From contig CAAGGT010000306.1 in NCBI GenBank assembly GCA_900769465.1, positions 1 to 64,000 of the forward strand: 64,000 nt of DNA, in the 5' to 3' direction. Source of the stretch: Bacteroidaceae bacterium (lineage in GTDB: Bacteria > Bacteroidota > Bacteroidia > Bacteroidales > Bacteroidaceae). The notes beneath the pieces were generated by a model. That model was not told where the DNA came from, did not search any database, and saw only the letters and a program-made list of their open reading frames with translations. Numbering within the stretch: position 1 is the first letter of the stretch; each line of letters opens with the position of its first letter. Both the position numbers and the translations under genes were made by a program. Positions 35,901 to 44,046 of the stretch are shown one piece after another.

Positions 35901-36140
35901 CATACGCTCCTTTATCTTTACCATATAGTCCTTTGCATCAGCAAGCCTGCCTGCTACACCATATAATTTGGAGAGTATACGCTCCTTCATCTCGGCTGTA
36001 GCCTTGTTTGTAAAGGTTACGGCAAGTATGTTGCGATAGGAGTAGGGATTGTCTATCAGCAACTTTATGTATTCAAGGGCTAAAGTGAATGTCTTGCCGG
36101 AACCGGCCGAAGCCCTGTATATCTTAAGATTCTCACTCAT
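32928..36140 (-). CDS. addA: AddA-type UvrD helicase-nuclease
   Basis: A 1070-residue superfamily 1A helicase with fused nuclease. Walker A ASAGSGKT (10-17), motif II DEFQDTSKLQW, GDVKQSIYRWR (motif III), HKSKGLEFHTVIIP (motif V), TTRAKSNLYI (motif VI), and a C-terminal PD-(D/E)XK core RPDRVMIKGNEAVVVDYKFG. Both AddA and AddB keep nuclease motifs, so this is a dual-nuclease AddAB, not RecBCD. Lies between sbcC and addB with a 12-base gap to sbcC. No recD gene is present. Confidence 0.93.
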   Translation of the reverse strand: MSENLKIYRASAGSGKTFTLALEYIKLLIDNPYSYRNILAVTFTNKATAEMKERILSKLYGVAGRLADAKDYMVKIKERMPHLDEEKIASRAQTALELLLHDYGHFRIQTIDAFFQSVLRGLAKELDLNGDIEISLDDKELLSEAVDAYIKRLEPGTANFAQVVEYVEEKISYGKQWRVSNELKSFAKNIITEEYQQRGDKLREEIDCDNGRLLKKFYDNVMAERRRVMAESKAIGEEFFRLVNGFDATDFRGNEGGIWSSFKKMYNDEIVKWAPTKAALADTPEKISAKCPHVNEIAALIRRAVPLYRQYINTKLSLENYHQLGMLNNIAATLKEENTRENRFMLAETTHLLSTMVANNTTFVFEKIGTEIDHIFIDEFQDTSKLQWTCFQVLLKEVLARGNFNLIVGDVKQSIYRWRNSDWNIMNNIGSYFRRDEISFGNQDVTVDGTVYKSTNYRSDRRIIEFNNALYRAAVNCIKTSYGNKISPDGIKEIEQAYSDVEQAVPQPSPGKKEKPLEGYAQVSAITSEGDGIKFADAAVAQLMKTLHQLIEENNVAPGEIVILMRKNKEMARVVEAFNKEFPDLKIVSDEAYKLSSSLAVQLVISALRYIVQPNDKVNIANMVRLYEKVINGKELAFTDSIRNRIEDLIPEKFLNSLQRLKELPLYELIEQLLALLDISRTKDEEAYIYTFLDNAALYINSRSSDINKLLKSWDETIHQKSIPAESVDSVRIMTIHKSKGLEFHTVIIPQCDWILTGDNRSLLWCRPTEEPYDTLSLLPINCKKEMKESCFEKEYSDEYLYQVVDNLNILYVATTRAKSNLYIFTDATGGEKENVSKLMNAIVGNLTHLKDSRYDKETGIFSFGEIVGGKKKENPQEPGEANGNPFEAKPQVTMQPFVYYDSKIEFRQSNETERFLTHDEEKVQQYENIEEGKLMHLVMSGIASAGDIGPTLDRLMIEGLIASTEQYDNIKRLVEKRVCDKRAEKWFDGSYRMYNECTILSSGENRNRRPDRVMIKGNEAVVVDYKFGREREEYDIQVKNYMNLLKDIGYSNVKGFVWYVYKNYIKEVY

Positions 36141-36152
36141 TGTTTCTCTTTC

Positions 36153-39100
36153 TTATCGGTGTTCTTCTGTTATTTCAACCTTACTTCTTCCCGGGGATAT
36201 ACGCGCTACGTTCACCTTGACAGGTATCTGCTCCAACATCTCTGTCAAGTGGGATATCACACCTATCTTACGTCCGCTGCAGTGAAGTTTCTCAAGCATC
36301 ATCAATGCTGTCTGCAATGTATTCTTGTCCAGTGCCCCGAAACCTTCGTCAATGAAGAGTGACTCTATTCTCATACGGTTCGACGAGAGAGAGGAGAGGG
36401 CCAGTGACAATGCAAGTGACACGATGAAAGTCTCACCGCCGGAAAGGGTGTGGGCCGAACGGCTCTCGGACATCATGTCAAGGTCAATGACCATTATACC
36501 CATATTCTCGCAGTCGTTCCTTGCAAGACGGTAACGCCCGGTCATCTCGGCAAGGTGTATATTGGCGACATCGAGCAGTATGTCAAGAGTATATCCTTGT
36601 GCCAACCTCATCAGTTTGTTTCCATCGGAAGCTCCGTAGATTTCATTCAGGGTACTCCAATGGGATTTCTGTCGCATCTTCAGTTCATACTCTTCGCTGT
36701 ATCGGCTGAATTCCATCCTGTTTTTCTTGTCCTCGAGCAGCTGTGCATTGATTTGTATCAGTTGTGCATTCATCTCCTGCGAAGCCTTTTCAAGCTTTGC
36801 CATTTCATCCTTTATATGCACGACATCCTCATTCTCGGCCGGTTTTATTGTGGAAGCTTTGTGTTTCTCAAGGTTCTGCCTACGTTCCACAAGGGTGGCA
36901 TCGGCAGCCGTCACACTCTTGGTTATGGTGTCAATTCTTTTGCGCATTGCACTGATTGTATCATACCCTGTAGAGAGCAAACTCTCAAGCTGTACAAAAT
37001 CCATTTCATCTTCACGCGTAAGCAGATAACCGTTCACCTTCTGCACAAGGAAATTGATTCTGGATTCTGCCTCGTCCAACTGTTTTTTCTTTTCGGCAAT
37101 ACGGCCTTTCAGGCCATTGCGTTCAATGTTGATTCTGGTCTTCAGCTCTGTAGCAGCTGTGTAGGCCTTTCCGGCTGATGCAACGGAATTGTTATAGTAT
37201 TGCTGCATATCGTCACAACTTTTCCACTTGCCCAGAATTTGGAGAATACGTTCCTTGCACTTTCCGATTTCATCCTTGAGATGCCGGTTCTTGGTTATTC
37301 TGTCCTGCAGTTCCTTTTCAATATCCTCGAGTCGGGAGTGATGATGAGACTCACGGTTTGTACACAAGGTAATCTCATTACTGATGACAACAAGGCGTTC
37401 GTTGTAGTTCTTCCAATTCGATGAAAGTTCCTTGAGCACACGTACAGCATCCTTCTCCTCGAGCAAAGAGTGTGCATTGCTGATACCTGCAAGGTAAGCG
37501 ATATTAGCCTGACGGTATTGTGCAATATTCCTGTTATGCTGTTCTATGACTGTGTTCAACGTCTCTATTTCTATATTGCAGCCCGAAATGTTCTTTTCTA
37601 AACTCTCAAGCAGTATGCGGTTATCCTCTTTCGCTTTTTCAAGTTCCTTCTCCTGCAAAATGTTCGCTGCAATTTCAACAACTTCGTGAATACGGCTACC
37701 GCAGACAGGGCAAGGCTCACCATCGACAAGCCTCTTGCGCAAAAGCGCAATCTCACTCGACATGGTCTGCTCTAGCGCCTTTCTATTCTCCTGCGCTGTA
37801 ACTGCTTGACGTTCATACGCCTTGCGCAGTTCTATGGCCTTTTCAAGGTTCTCGGTCTTTGTCCTTATCGACAACTGCTCATTCTTGATAAAGCCAATAT
37901 TCGCTATGATGCTTGGAATCATTGGTATAGCCTCAGAGTATTCAGCATGTCTGTCAAGCCACTCTGTCTTTTCCCCTGCCTCTCTCCGCAATGACTCCAT
38001 TTCCTGTTTGCAGGCCGATATGCTCTTTCTGTTCTTCTCCAGTTCTTCACGAAGGGATTTGATTCCATCGACCTGTTCCTCATAGACTTTTGTGTCTCTT
38101 TCACACTGCTTTTCAAGTTGTCCGGCTTCGGCAATGAGCGGTTGCGCCTTGAGATTCTCGCCATTTATCCTCTCCTGTTCAGACAATGCATTTTCCGCTG
38201 CCTTGCAGGCTTTCTCAAACGCATCGTCATGCTCTTGTAACTGTTTTTCGAGAGTGGAACAGAGTTGTGTGGCGTTGGAATACTCTTGCTTTATATCGCG
38301 CAACGACATATAATCGTCACGAATCTGTTGTACGCTGTCAATTAGCCGTAGCTTTTCTATCTCGGGTTGTGCATCGGCAAGTCTTTCCCTTGCAGTGGAC
38401 AAATCCTTCTCGGCCAGGCCTATCTGCTCGTTTAGGGTAGCAAGACGTGTTAGCCAGTTCTCCTTTTCTTTCAACACCCCCTGTTTTCCGCTCATAGCAT
38501 TGAGCTCTGCCGACAACGTTCCTTTTCTTTCATTCAGCTCTGTCATCTCATCGTCGCTCAACAGCTGTAATGCCCTACGTTTTGACTCAAGTACCTCAAG
38601 TTCGGCCTTTACCTCTTTTGTCTTGGTGAATATGCGTTCCGATATACGGCTGTATATACCTGTATCTGTCAATGTCTCAAGCATCAGTGCCTTCTCGTTA
38701 TCATTGGCTTTGAGAAAAGCCGAGAAATTGCCTTGTGCAAGCAGCACGGCGCGTGTGAACTGTTTGTACTCAAGCCCCACCAGAAGTGGTATTTCAGTCT
38801 TGTGTTCGCAGGCAGAGAGTTTGCGGCCGGTATCTGTGGTCAGGTTGGTCAGATACATCTCGGCATCCTTCATCCTGCCCGATGCTTTGCTTCGGGATCT
38901 TGAAAACACACATCTCACCCTGTACTCGCATCCGTCGACAGCTAGAAAATCCGTTTCGGCATATCCGTAGGCTTTCCCTTTACGCAGCAATGTCCTTATA
39001 TCACCTACTGTAACATCTTCTTCGACCTTCAAGGTCTTCCCCAGATTGTCCAAACGTGGAGAATTCCTGTACAACGCTATGCACATGGCATCGAGTATGG

Positions 39101-39233
39101 TTGTCTTGCCGGCTCCGGTGTTGCCGGTTATGGCAAATATTCCTGCCGAGCGAAGCGGCTCCGTGCGGAAATCAACCTCGAATTCACCCTCAATTGAAGC
39201 CAGATTACATCCCCTTATTGCCAATATCTTCAT
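36153..39233 (-). CDS. sbcC: SbcC ATPase of Mre11-Rad50-type complex
   Basis: A 1026-residue SMC-like ATPase. N-terminal Walker A GNTGAGKTTILDAMC, a long coiled coil, the zinc hook CPVC at about residues 508-511 (GEPCPVCGSRIHEV), a second coiled coil, and the C-terminal signature LSGGETFIVSLALSLAL with Walker B SLFIDEGFGALD. With SbcD it opens and cuts hairpins and protein-blocked DNA ends. Overlaps sbcD by 29 bases, giving coupled translation. Confidence 0.96.
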   Translation of the reverse strand: MKILAIRGCNLASIEGEFEVDFRTEPLRSAGIFAITGNTGAGKTTILDAMCIALYRNSPRLDNLGKTLKVEEDVTVGDIRTLLRKGKAYGYAETDFLAVDGCEYRVRCVFSRSRSKASGRMKDAEMYLTNLTTDTGRKLSACEHKTEIPLLVGLEYKQFTRAVLLAQGNFSAFLKANDNEKALMLETLTDTGIYSRISERIFTKTKEVKAELEVLESKRRALQLLSDDEMTELNERKGTLSAELNAMSGKQGVLKEKENWLTRLATLNEQIGLAEKDLSTARERLADAQPEIEKLRLIDSVQQIRDDYMSLRDIKQEYSNATQLCSTLEKQLQEHDDAFEKACKAAENALSEQERINGENLKAQPLIAEAGQLEKQCERDTKVYEEQVDGIKSLREELEKNRKSISACKQEMESLRREAGEKTEWLDRHAEYSEAIPMIPSIIANIGFIKNEQLSIRTKTENLEKAIELRKAYERQAVTAQENRKALEQTMSSEIALLRKRLVDGEPCPVCGSRIHEVVEIAANILQEKELEKAKEDNRILLESLEKNISGCNIEIETLNTVIEQHNRNIAQYRQANIAYLAGISNAHSLLEEKDAVRVLKELSSNWKNYNERLVVISNEITLCTNRESHHHSRLEDIEKELQDRITKNRHLKDEIGKCKERILQILGKWKSCDDMQQYYNNSVASAGKAYTAATELKTRINIERNGLKGRIAEKKKQLDEAESRINFLVQKVNGYLLTREDEMDFVQLESLLSTGYDTISAMRKRIDTITKSVTAADATLVERRQNLEKHKASTIKPAENEDVVHIKDEMAKLEKASQEMNAQLIQINAQLLEDKKNRMEFSRYSEEYELKMRQKSHWSTLNEIYGASDGNKLMRLAQGYTLDILLDVANIHLAEMTGRYRLARNDCENMGIMVIDLDMMSESRSAHTLSGGETFIVSLALSLALSSLSSNRMRIESLFIDEGFGALDKNTLQTALMMLEKLHCSGRKIGVISHLTEMLEQIPVKVNVARISPGRSKVEITEEHR

Positions 39234-40422
39234 TGCGTATCTCTTTTATTACTTCGTTCAACTTGTCCAAGAGATGCGTGGGCATCTCTTCGCCATTGCA
39301 TTTTCTTGTGTAGATTTCCCGCATTATATCAATGGGCTCCTTGTGCTTGAAATCATCGTATGTCATTGGAGCTTTTTGCAGTTCCGTCCCAGCAGTTTCA
39401 CTTACAGCCAATATTCTGGCCAGACGTACCGATTTTCCGGCTAGTGCCTCGTCAACCTGTTGGCGCAATGTCGGGTCGACAGCCTTCACAAGCACGTTGA
39501 TTTCAAGATAGGGTGAGCTGTCACCAATCTCGCCATCGGGCAGAGAGGCAAGTTCCTTTATGACATCCTCTATCGGTTCCGGCTTGTCTGGGATGCTCTT
39601 GAGCTTTACAGGTGCATCGAACTCTATCTTGTCTATTTCACATCCTCCTTCGTCAAGAACAACGCGTGTCACGCTTTGCCTGTAGTTCCTTTCGGCAAAT
39701 GACATTGGAAGAGGAGCACCGGAATAGCGTACATTTTCACGACGGGCAACCCTCTGGGCCTTGTGCAGATGACCTAGAGCCGTATATGCAATGCCGTTAT
39801 CAACAAACTGTGCGCCAACACCATCCATTCCTCCTATAACGGCATATTCCGAGGCATCACCTACAGAAACCTCGGCACCCGATGCCTGCAGATGTCCCAT
39901 TGCGATAATGGGCGAATACCCCATCTCCTGTGCTTTGCGGAAAAGTTCGTTGTACAGCATGGAGACTCCGGCACTGTAATTTTCGGGGGCAGGCAGGTCG
40001 TTCAGGCGCAGATAGGGTACAGCCAAACAGCAACCGCCTTTTTTAAGCGGAACAATCATCCTGTCATAGTCGGGCTTGCCGTTTTTATAATGTACAACGC
40101 CCGACACACTTGTATTGAACACACCAAGCAACGAATTGGGAGCTTCGAGGCGTGCTGCGGAGTCGTGGTTGCCTGCCGTGATGATAACCTGCAAGTCACT
40201 GTTTTCGGCCGTGACCTTGGAAAGGAAGGCATAAAAAGCCCTTTGTGCTTCGGCCGAGGGGTTAGGCGAGTCAAAGACATCTCCTGCAATAAGCAGCAGG
40301 TCTGTATCGTATTCTTTTATCGTGCAGCACAGCCAGTCAAGGAAAACAGCGTGTTCACGTCCCCTGTCATAGCCATAGAATGTCTGTCCGAGATGCCAAT
40401 CGGCCGTATGTATTATATTCAT
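39205..40422 (-). CDS. sbcD: SbcD nuclease (Mre11-like)
   Basis: A 405-residue calcineurin-fold Mn-dependent nuclease. The start is ATG 40422, directly before the conserved MNIIHTADWHLGQ; the frame is open upstream but that part is intergenic. Phosphoesterase motifs: HTADWHLG, AGDVFDSPNPS, TAGNHDS, ALGHLHKAQ. First gene of the minus-strand run sbcD-sbcC-addA-addB, all double-strand-end processing enzymes. Confidence 0.95.
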   Translation of the reverse strand: MNIIHTADWHLGQTFYGYDRGREHAVFLDWLCCTIKEYDTDLLLIAGDVFDSPNPSAEAQRAFYAFLSKVTAENSDLQVIITAGNHDSAARLEAPNSLLGVFNTSVSGVVHYKNGKPDYDRMIVPLKKGGCCLAVPYLRLNDLPAPENYSAGVSMLYNELFRKAQEMGYSPIIAMGHLQASGAEVSVGDASEYAVIGGMDGVGAQFVDNGIAYTALGHLHKAQRVARRENVRYSGAPLPMSFAERNYRQSVTRVVLDEGGCEIDKIEFDAPVKLKSIPDKPEPIEDVIKELASLPDGEIGDSSPYLEINVLVKAVDPTLRQQVDEALAGKSVRLARILAVSETAGTELQKAPMTYDDFKHKEPIDIMREIYTRKCNGEEMPTHLLDKLNEVIKEIRNEDIGNKGM

Positions 40423-40444
40423 TTCTGCAATGGGTATTATTTTG

Positions 40445-40474
40445 CTAATATACATTATTTTTGGCAGAATCAAA
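40445..40474 (-). promoter_or_regulatory. Weak candidate promoter for sbcDC-addAB
   Basis: Minus-strand TTTG (40474-40471), 18 bases, TATATTAG (40452-40445), one mismatch from TAnnTTTG. The only candidate in the 190-base gap between sbcD and panB on this strand. Confidence 0.35.
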
Positions 40475-40541
40475 AAGGTTGGACGGTTTAAATGAATTTG
40501 TTTTTGTTTATATTTTCTTCGTTCATTAAAATGTTTTATAG

Positions 40542-40549
40542 TACCTTTG
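40542..40549 (+). promoter_or_regulatory. Candidate -7 element for panB
   Basis: TACCTTTG matches TAnnTTTG exactly, 63 bases before the panB ATG; TTCG at 40518-40521 is a possible imperfect -33 box 20 bases upstream. Confidence 0.55.
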
Positions 40550-40612
40550 CACACGGATTTGATTTGGCCGGTATAATTGTCGGCAATGTAGAACAATTTA
40601 ATATTTTTGACA

Positions 40613-41434
40613 ATGTCCAAATATTTGGTTGAAGACACACGCAAGGTTACTACGCACCGATTTACAGAGATGAAGCGCAAAGGTGAGAAGATTGCAATGC
40701 TCACCGCATATGACTATACAACAGCATCAATACTTGATGCAGCCGGCATAGATGCCCTGCTTGTAGGTGACTCGGCATCGAACGTAATGGCAGGTAATGC
40801 AACCACACTCCCTATCACCCTTGAGCAGATGATATACCATGCCAAAGGTGTCGTGCGCGGAGTAAAACGCGCACTGGTTGTTGTGGATATGCCATTCGGC
40901 ACATACCAGGTGAATGCCGACGAGGCTGTCAAGAACGCCATACGCATCATGAAGGAGACACACGCCGATGCGCTGAAGCTCGAAGGCGGTGAAGAGATTC
41001 TCCCATCCGTGCGCAAGATACTTGATGCCGGAATCCCCATCATGGCACACTTGGGCCTGACACCACAGAGCATCAACAAGTTCGGCACATACGGTGTACG
41101 TGCAAAGGACGAGGCCGAAGCGGAGAAGTTGTGCCGCGATGCCAAGTTGCTTGCCGAGGCCGGCTGTTTTGCCCTGGTTCTTGAAAAGATACCTGCGGCT
41201 CTTGCCGAGAAGGTTGCAAAGAGCATTGAGATTCCCGTAATCGGTATCGGTGCAGGAGTCAATGTCGACGGTCAGATTCTTGTATATGCCGACATGCTTG
41301 GCATGACAGCCGATTTCACTCCACGATTCCTTCGCAGATATGCCGATTTGAACACTATCATCACCGATGCTGTGGGAAGCTATGTAAGCGATGTCAAGAC
41401 CTGCGATTTCCCCAACGAAAAGGAGCAGTATTGA
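40613..41434 (+). CDS. panB: Ketopantoate hydroxymethyltransferase (PanB)
   Basis: A 273-residue cytoplasmic enzyme transferring a one-carbon unit from methylene-tetrahydrofolate to 2-ketoisovalerate, the first step of pantothenate (coenzyme A) synthesis. TIM-barrel motifs: MLTAYDYTTASILDAAG, the metal-site LLVGDSASNVMAGN, VVVDMPFGTYQ, ALKLEGGEEI, MAHLGLTPQS, VIGIGAGVNVDGQILVYAD. The ATG at 40613 is preferred to TTG at 40607. Monocistronic and closed by a strong hairpin; panC and panD are not in the window. Confidence 0.97.
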   Translation: MSKYLVEDTRKVTTHRFTEMKRKGEKIAMLTAYDYTTASILDAAGIDALLVGDSASNVMAGNATTLPITLEQMIYHAKGVVRGVKRALVVVDMPFGTYQVNADEAVKNAIRIMKETHADALKLEGGEEILPSVRKILDAGIPIMAHLGLTPQSINKFGTYGVRAKDEAEAEKLCRDAKLLAEAGCFALVLEKIPAALAEKVAKSIEIPVIGIGAGVNVDGQILVYADMLGMTADFTPRFLRRYADLNTIITDAVGSYVSDVKTCDFPNEKEQY

Positions 41435-41454
41435 TTTTACGGCATAAACACCAC

Positions 41455-41499
41455 AAAGAGACAGATTCCGTATTCTTGAGAGGAATCTGTCTCTTTTTT
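41455..41499 (+). terminator. Terminator after panB
   Basis: AAAGAGACAGATTCC (41455-41469) pairs perfectly with GGAATCTGTCTCTTT (41482-41496), 12-base loop, then more T. It reaches to within two bases of the stop of the converging lipoprotein gene and may serve both. Confidence 0.88.
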
Positions 41500-42185
41500 C
41501 ATTTGAATTGCCGTTCCTGCATAATCTCTGTCAACAGATCATATAGCGGATTGTCACTCCTGTCAATGGAGGAGGGCGGTATCTTTTCTTTTAAAGAGGA
41601 GAGTTCCTCGGTTGTAAAGAATTCGCTGTACGTAACCAACAAATATAACCCCAGGAGATTGCCTATATTCCCGTTTATTGTCCGTCTCAGATAATCTACC
41701 AGCATCTCCTGCCGACAAAGGCCTTCGATTCCCAACGACACCAATGTCACACTGTCCGGCGATGCTGAATAACATAGTTCTTCAACAACGGCCATTCCGG
41801 CTATGTAATGCTCTATGGAGTCCTCTACAATGGTTGCAAGATCGTTGGTGGGAGTTCCGGCAATTCTGCATCCGCTACTGTCAATGTATACTTTCAGTAG
41901 ACCTTTTTCAATAAAGAACATAGTGCAGCCTCTCTTTTGCGGTATATTACTGCATAGATACCCGATTCCTTCACTTTCAATATTGCCCTGAAAGCCGAAC
42001 CTTCCATTTCTGATTGCACACCGCGACAAGGGTTCGAGCGAAACTCCGTCGGGTGAACGGGACAATGTTATTGTCTCACCCTGCTCGGCATTGCTTGCAT
42101 AACCGTCGATACGGTAAGCGTTTTTCGGCTTACTGCACGAGAGAAGGAGAAAAAAGAACAGGGGAATAAGTGCGATACGGTTCAT
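41499..42185 (-). CDS. DUF4369-like lipoprotein without thioredoxin domain
   Basis: A 228-residue predicted lipoprotein. The start at 42185 gives NRIALIPLFFFLLLSCSKP with a lipobox LLSC (cysteine near residue 17). The next ~100 residues (RIDGYASNAEQGETITLSRS, then FFIEKGLLKVYIDSSGCRIAG) match the DUF4369 pattern found at the N-terminus of Bacteroidetes TlpA proteins, but the frame stops where the thioredoxin domain would begin: the rest is helical, with no CxxC. Probably an outer- or inner-membrane-attached periplasmic protein of unknown role. Confidence 0.78.
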   Translation of the reverse strand: MNRIALIPLFFFLLLSCSKPKNAYRIDGYASNAEQGETITLSRSPDGVSLEPLSRCAIRNGRFGFQGNIESEGIGYLCSNIPQKRGCTMFFIEKGLLKVYIDSSGCRIAGTPTNDLATIVEDSIEHYIAGMAVVEELCYSASPDSVTLVSLGIEGLCRQEMLVDYLRRTINGNIGNLLGLYLLVTYSEFFTTEELSSLKEKIPPSSIDRSDNPLYDLLTEIMQERQFK

Positions 42186-42203
42186 GCTACGAGTATATGA
42201 TAT

Positions 42204-42247
42204 AAATAACAAGTCGCCGGACACATTTGTTCGGCGACTTGTTATTT
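42204..42247 (-). terminator. Terminator after prs
   Basis: AAATAACAAGTCGCCG (42204-42219) pairs perfectly with CGGCGACTTGTTATTT (42232-42247), a 16-bp stem. It lies 15 bases past the prs stop on the minus strand and before the lipoprotein gene. Confidence 0.8.
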
Positions 42248-42261
42248 ATTGGATACTCTTA

Positions 42262-43197
42262 TCAGCAGATATAGTGAGAACTGATAGACTGGTTATTGAG
42301 TACGCATCTGATAGCCTCGGCAAAACCATGTGCTACAGAAAGCTGCTTCACCTTTGGACAACCCTTGCCATAAGGGATACTGTTGGTGAATACGATTTCT
42401 GTCATCTTTGATTCACGTACACGCTCCGATGCATTTCCTGACATGATGCAGTGCGAAGCAATGGCGCGTACAGACTTTGCACCGTTCTCCATCATAAGAT
42501 CGGCTGCCTTTGAAATTGTACCTGCTGTATCAACGATATCATCAACAAGAACAACATTCTTGTCCTTCACATCACCGATGATCTGCATTGTGTCGACAAC
42601 GTTTGCCTTTGCACGTGTCTTGTGGCACAATACAAGGGGTACACCAAGACACTTTGCATATGCGCTTGCACGTTTTGAGCCACCTACGTCGGGAGTTGCT
42701 ATTACAAGGTCATCGAGATTGAGTGACTGGATATAAGGAACAAAGACCATAGATGCATAAAGGTGGTCAACAGGAATATCGAAGAATCCCTGAATCTGGT
42801 CGGCGTGAAGGTCCATGGTGATGATGCGGCTTACACCTGCAACGCTCAAAAGGTCTGCGACGAGTTTTGCACCTATTGAAACACGTGGTTTGTCCTTGCG
42901 GTCCTGACGTGCCCATCCGAAATATGGCATGACAGCAACAATGCTATTCGCCGATGCACGCTTTGCTGCATCAACCATAAGCAAAAGTTCCATCAGATTG
43001 TCAGAATTGGGGAATGTTGACTGTACAAGGAATACATTCTTTCCGCGGATTGATTCTTCGTATGAAACAGCGAACTCACCATCGGCAAAATATGTGGTGT
43101 TCATCTGTCCGAGTTTACAACCCAATTCCTTGCAAATTTCTTCTGCGAGATAGCGTGACTTTGTTCCCGCAAATACCATATAAGGAGTCTCGTTCAT
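42262..43197 (-). CDS. prs: Ribose-phosphate pyrophosphokinase (PRPP synthase)
   Basis: A 311-residue cytoplasmic enzyme making PRPP from ribose 5-phosphate and ATP, the precursor for nucleotides, histidine, tryptophan and NAD. Motifs: FADGEFAVSYEESIRGKNVF, MPYFGWARQDRKDKPR, the metal-binding DLHADQIQGFFDIPVDHLYA, flexible loop TPDVGGSKRASAYAK and the PRPP loop VLVDDIVDTAGT. The start ATG 43197 follows a 45-base gap after the ThiE-like gene, with no promoter seen between them, so they may be co-transcribed. Confidence 0.97.
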   Translation of the reverse strand: MNETPYMVFAGTKSRYLAEEICKELGCKLGQMNTTYFADGEFAVSYEESIRGKNVFLVQSTFPNSDNLMELLLMVDAAKRASANSIVAVMPYFGWARQDRKDKPRVSIGAKLVADLLSVAGVSRIITMDLHADQIQGFFDIPVDHLYASMVFVPYIQSLNLDDLVIATPDVGGSKRASAYAKCLGVPLVLCHKTRAKANVVDTMQIIGDVKDKNVVLVDDIVDTAGTISKAADLMMENGAKSVRAIASHCIMSGNASERVRESKMTEIVFTNSIPYGKGCPKVKQLSVAHGFAEAIRCVLNNQSISSHYIC

Positions 43198-43242
43198 AAT
43201 AAAGTAGTTATTAGTTATGTTATTGTTTGTTCTGTCGTTTGT

Positions 43243-43824
43243 TTAAAGTTTGTCGACCGCTTTTTTAATTCGTTTGAAGCGTGTGATGAGGTCGGTATAA
43301 TCGGTCGAACGGCAAGAGTCAAAATTGTCCCATATCAGATCCTCAAGAATCACACCTCCAAAGCCATACCTTGTCAGTTTCTTCAGGTTTTCCTCGTCTA
43401 TGTCACCGAACGCCCATGTATTCTTGTTTATCATCTTCTTGCCAATCTCGTTGAGTTCCGTACTCTGGTAATATGTACGACCAAGCGGTCCATAACAGAC
43501 AATGTCATAGACCTTACGCAAATTCTTCAGGTGGGAGAGATTGTTGGCATAACCCACGAATTTGCCTTTTTCATTCCCAAGCGGCGTGCTTCCAATAGGG
43601 AACAGTGTACCGGCAAGACGGTACTCCTGCATAAGCCTGTTATTGCAGGAATATATTTTTTTATGATGTTTTTTAGGTATCAGATTCAACAGTCTCTCCA
43701 TAAATTGAGGATGGGCATACTCCTTATAAAGGAAAAGGTAATCAAGTCCCTCTTCAAAAAGGCGTGTGATTATCTTGTCTTCCTCAACGAAGAATGTTGG
43801 TTTTGTGGCAACAGCCAATTTCAT
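43243..43824 (-). CDS. Thiamine-phosphate-synthase-like protein, divergent
   Basis: A 193-residue protein with a ThiE/TenI-like TIM-barrel outline: EEGLDYLFLYKEYAHPQFME resembles the start of the ThiE barrel (position of a substrate lysine), LIPKKHHKKIYSCNNRLM the second strand, and FGGVILEDLIWDNF the end. The typical pyrophosphate and Mg motifs of ThiE are not clear. In Bacteroidetes such short ThiE-like proteins occur alone and their reaction is unknown; it may be TenI-type or non-catalytic. It has its own -7 element upstream and precedes prs. Confidence 0.7.
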   Translation of the reverse strand: MKLAVATKPTFFVEEDKIITRLFEEGLDYLFLYKEYAHPQFMERLLNLIPKKHHKKIYSCNNRLMQEYRLAGTLFPIGSTPLGNEKGKFVGYANNLSHLKNLRKVYDIVCYGPLGRTYYQSTELNEIGKKMINKNTWAFGDIDEENLKKLTRYGFGGVILEDLIWDNFDSCRSTDYTDLITRFKRIKKAVDKL

Positions 43825-43859
43825 ACTGATTTGTTTTTGCTATTAATCCTACTTGTGTG

Positions 43860-43867
43860 CAAAATTA
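43860..43867 (-). promoter_or_regulatory. Candidate -7 element for ThiE-like gene and prs
   Basis: Minus-strand TAATTTTG (43867-43860) matches TAnnTTTG exactly, 36 bases before the start codon. No clear TTG upstream. Confidence 0.5.
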
Positions 43868-43956
43868 ATAAAAATTAAAATAACGAGAGCATTTAAAAGC
43901 TACATTTATTGAGTAATGACACTATTATTTTCTCACTCAATCATAAAACGGCCCTC

Positions 43957-43987
43957 TTGTAGTCTTTTCTGTTTCATTGTCTCTTTG
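43957..43987 (+). promoter_or_regulatory. Candidate promoter for DPSL ferritin gene
   Basis: TTG (43957-43959), 20 bases, TCTCTTTG (43980-43987), one mismatch to TAnnTTTG. The start codon is 60 bases downstream. Confidence 0.45.
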
Positions 43988-43990
43988 TTT

Positions 43991-44020
43991 TAGAACAATA
44001 GAGAGCGTTGCTATGTTCTA
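43991..44020. promoter_or_regulatory. Inverted repeat ahead of DPSL gene, possible operator
   Basis: TAGAACAATAG (43991-44001) and CTATGTTCTA (44011-44020) are near-perfect inverted arms, one extra A on the left, with a 9-base centre. It lies just downstream of the -7 box, where a repressor or OxyR-like protein could act. ATAG-N9-CTAT resembles half of an OxyR site but with a spacing of 9, not 7. Confidence 0.4.
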
Positions 44021-44046
44021 TTTCCATAATCAATAACCTATTTGTT

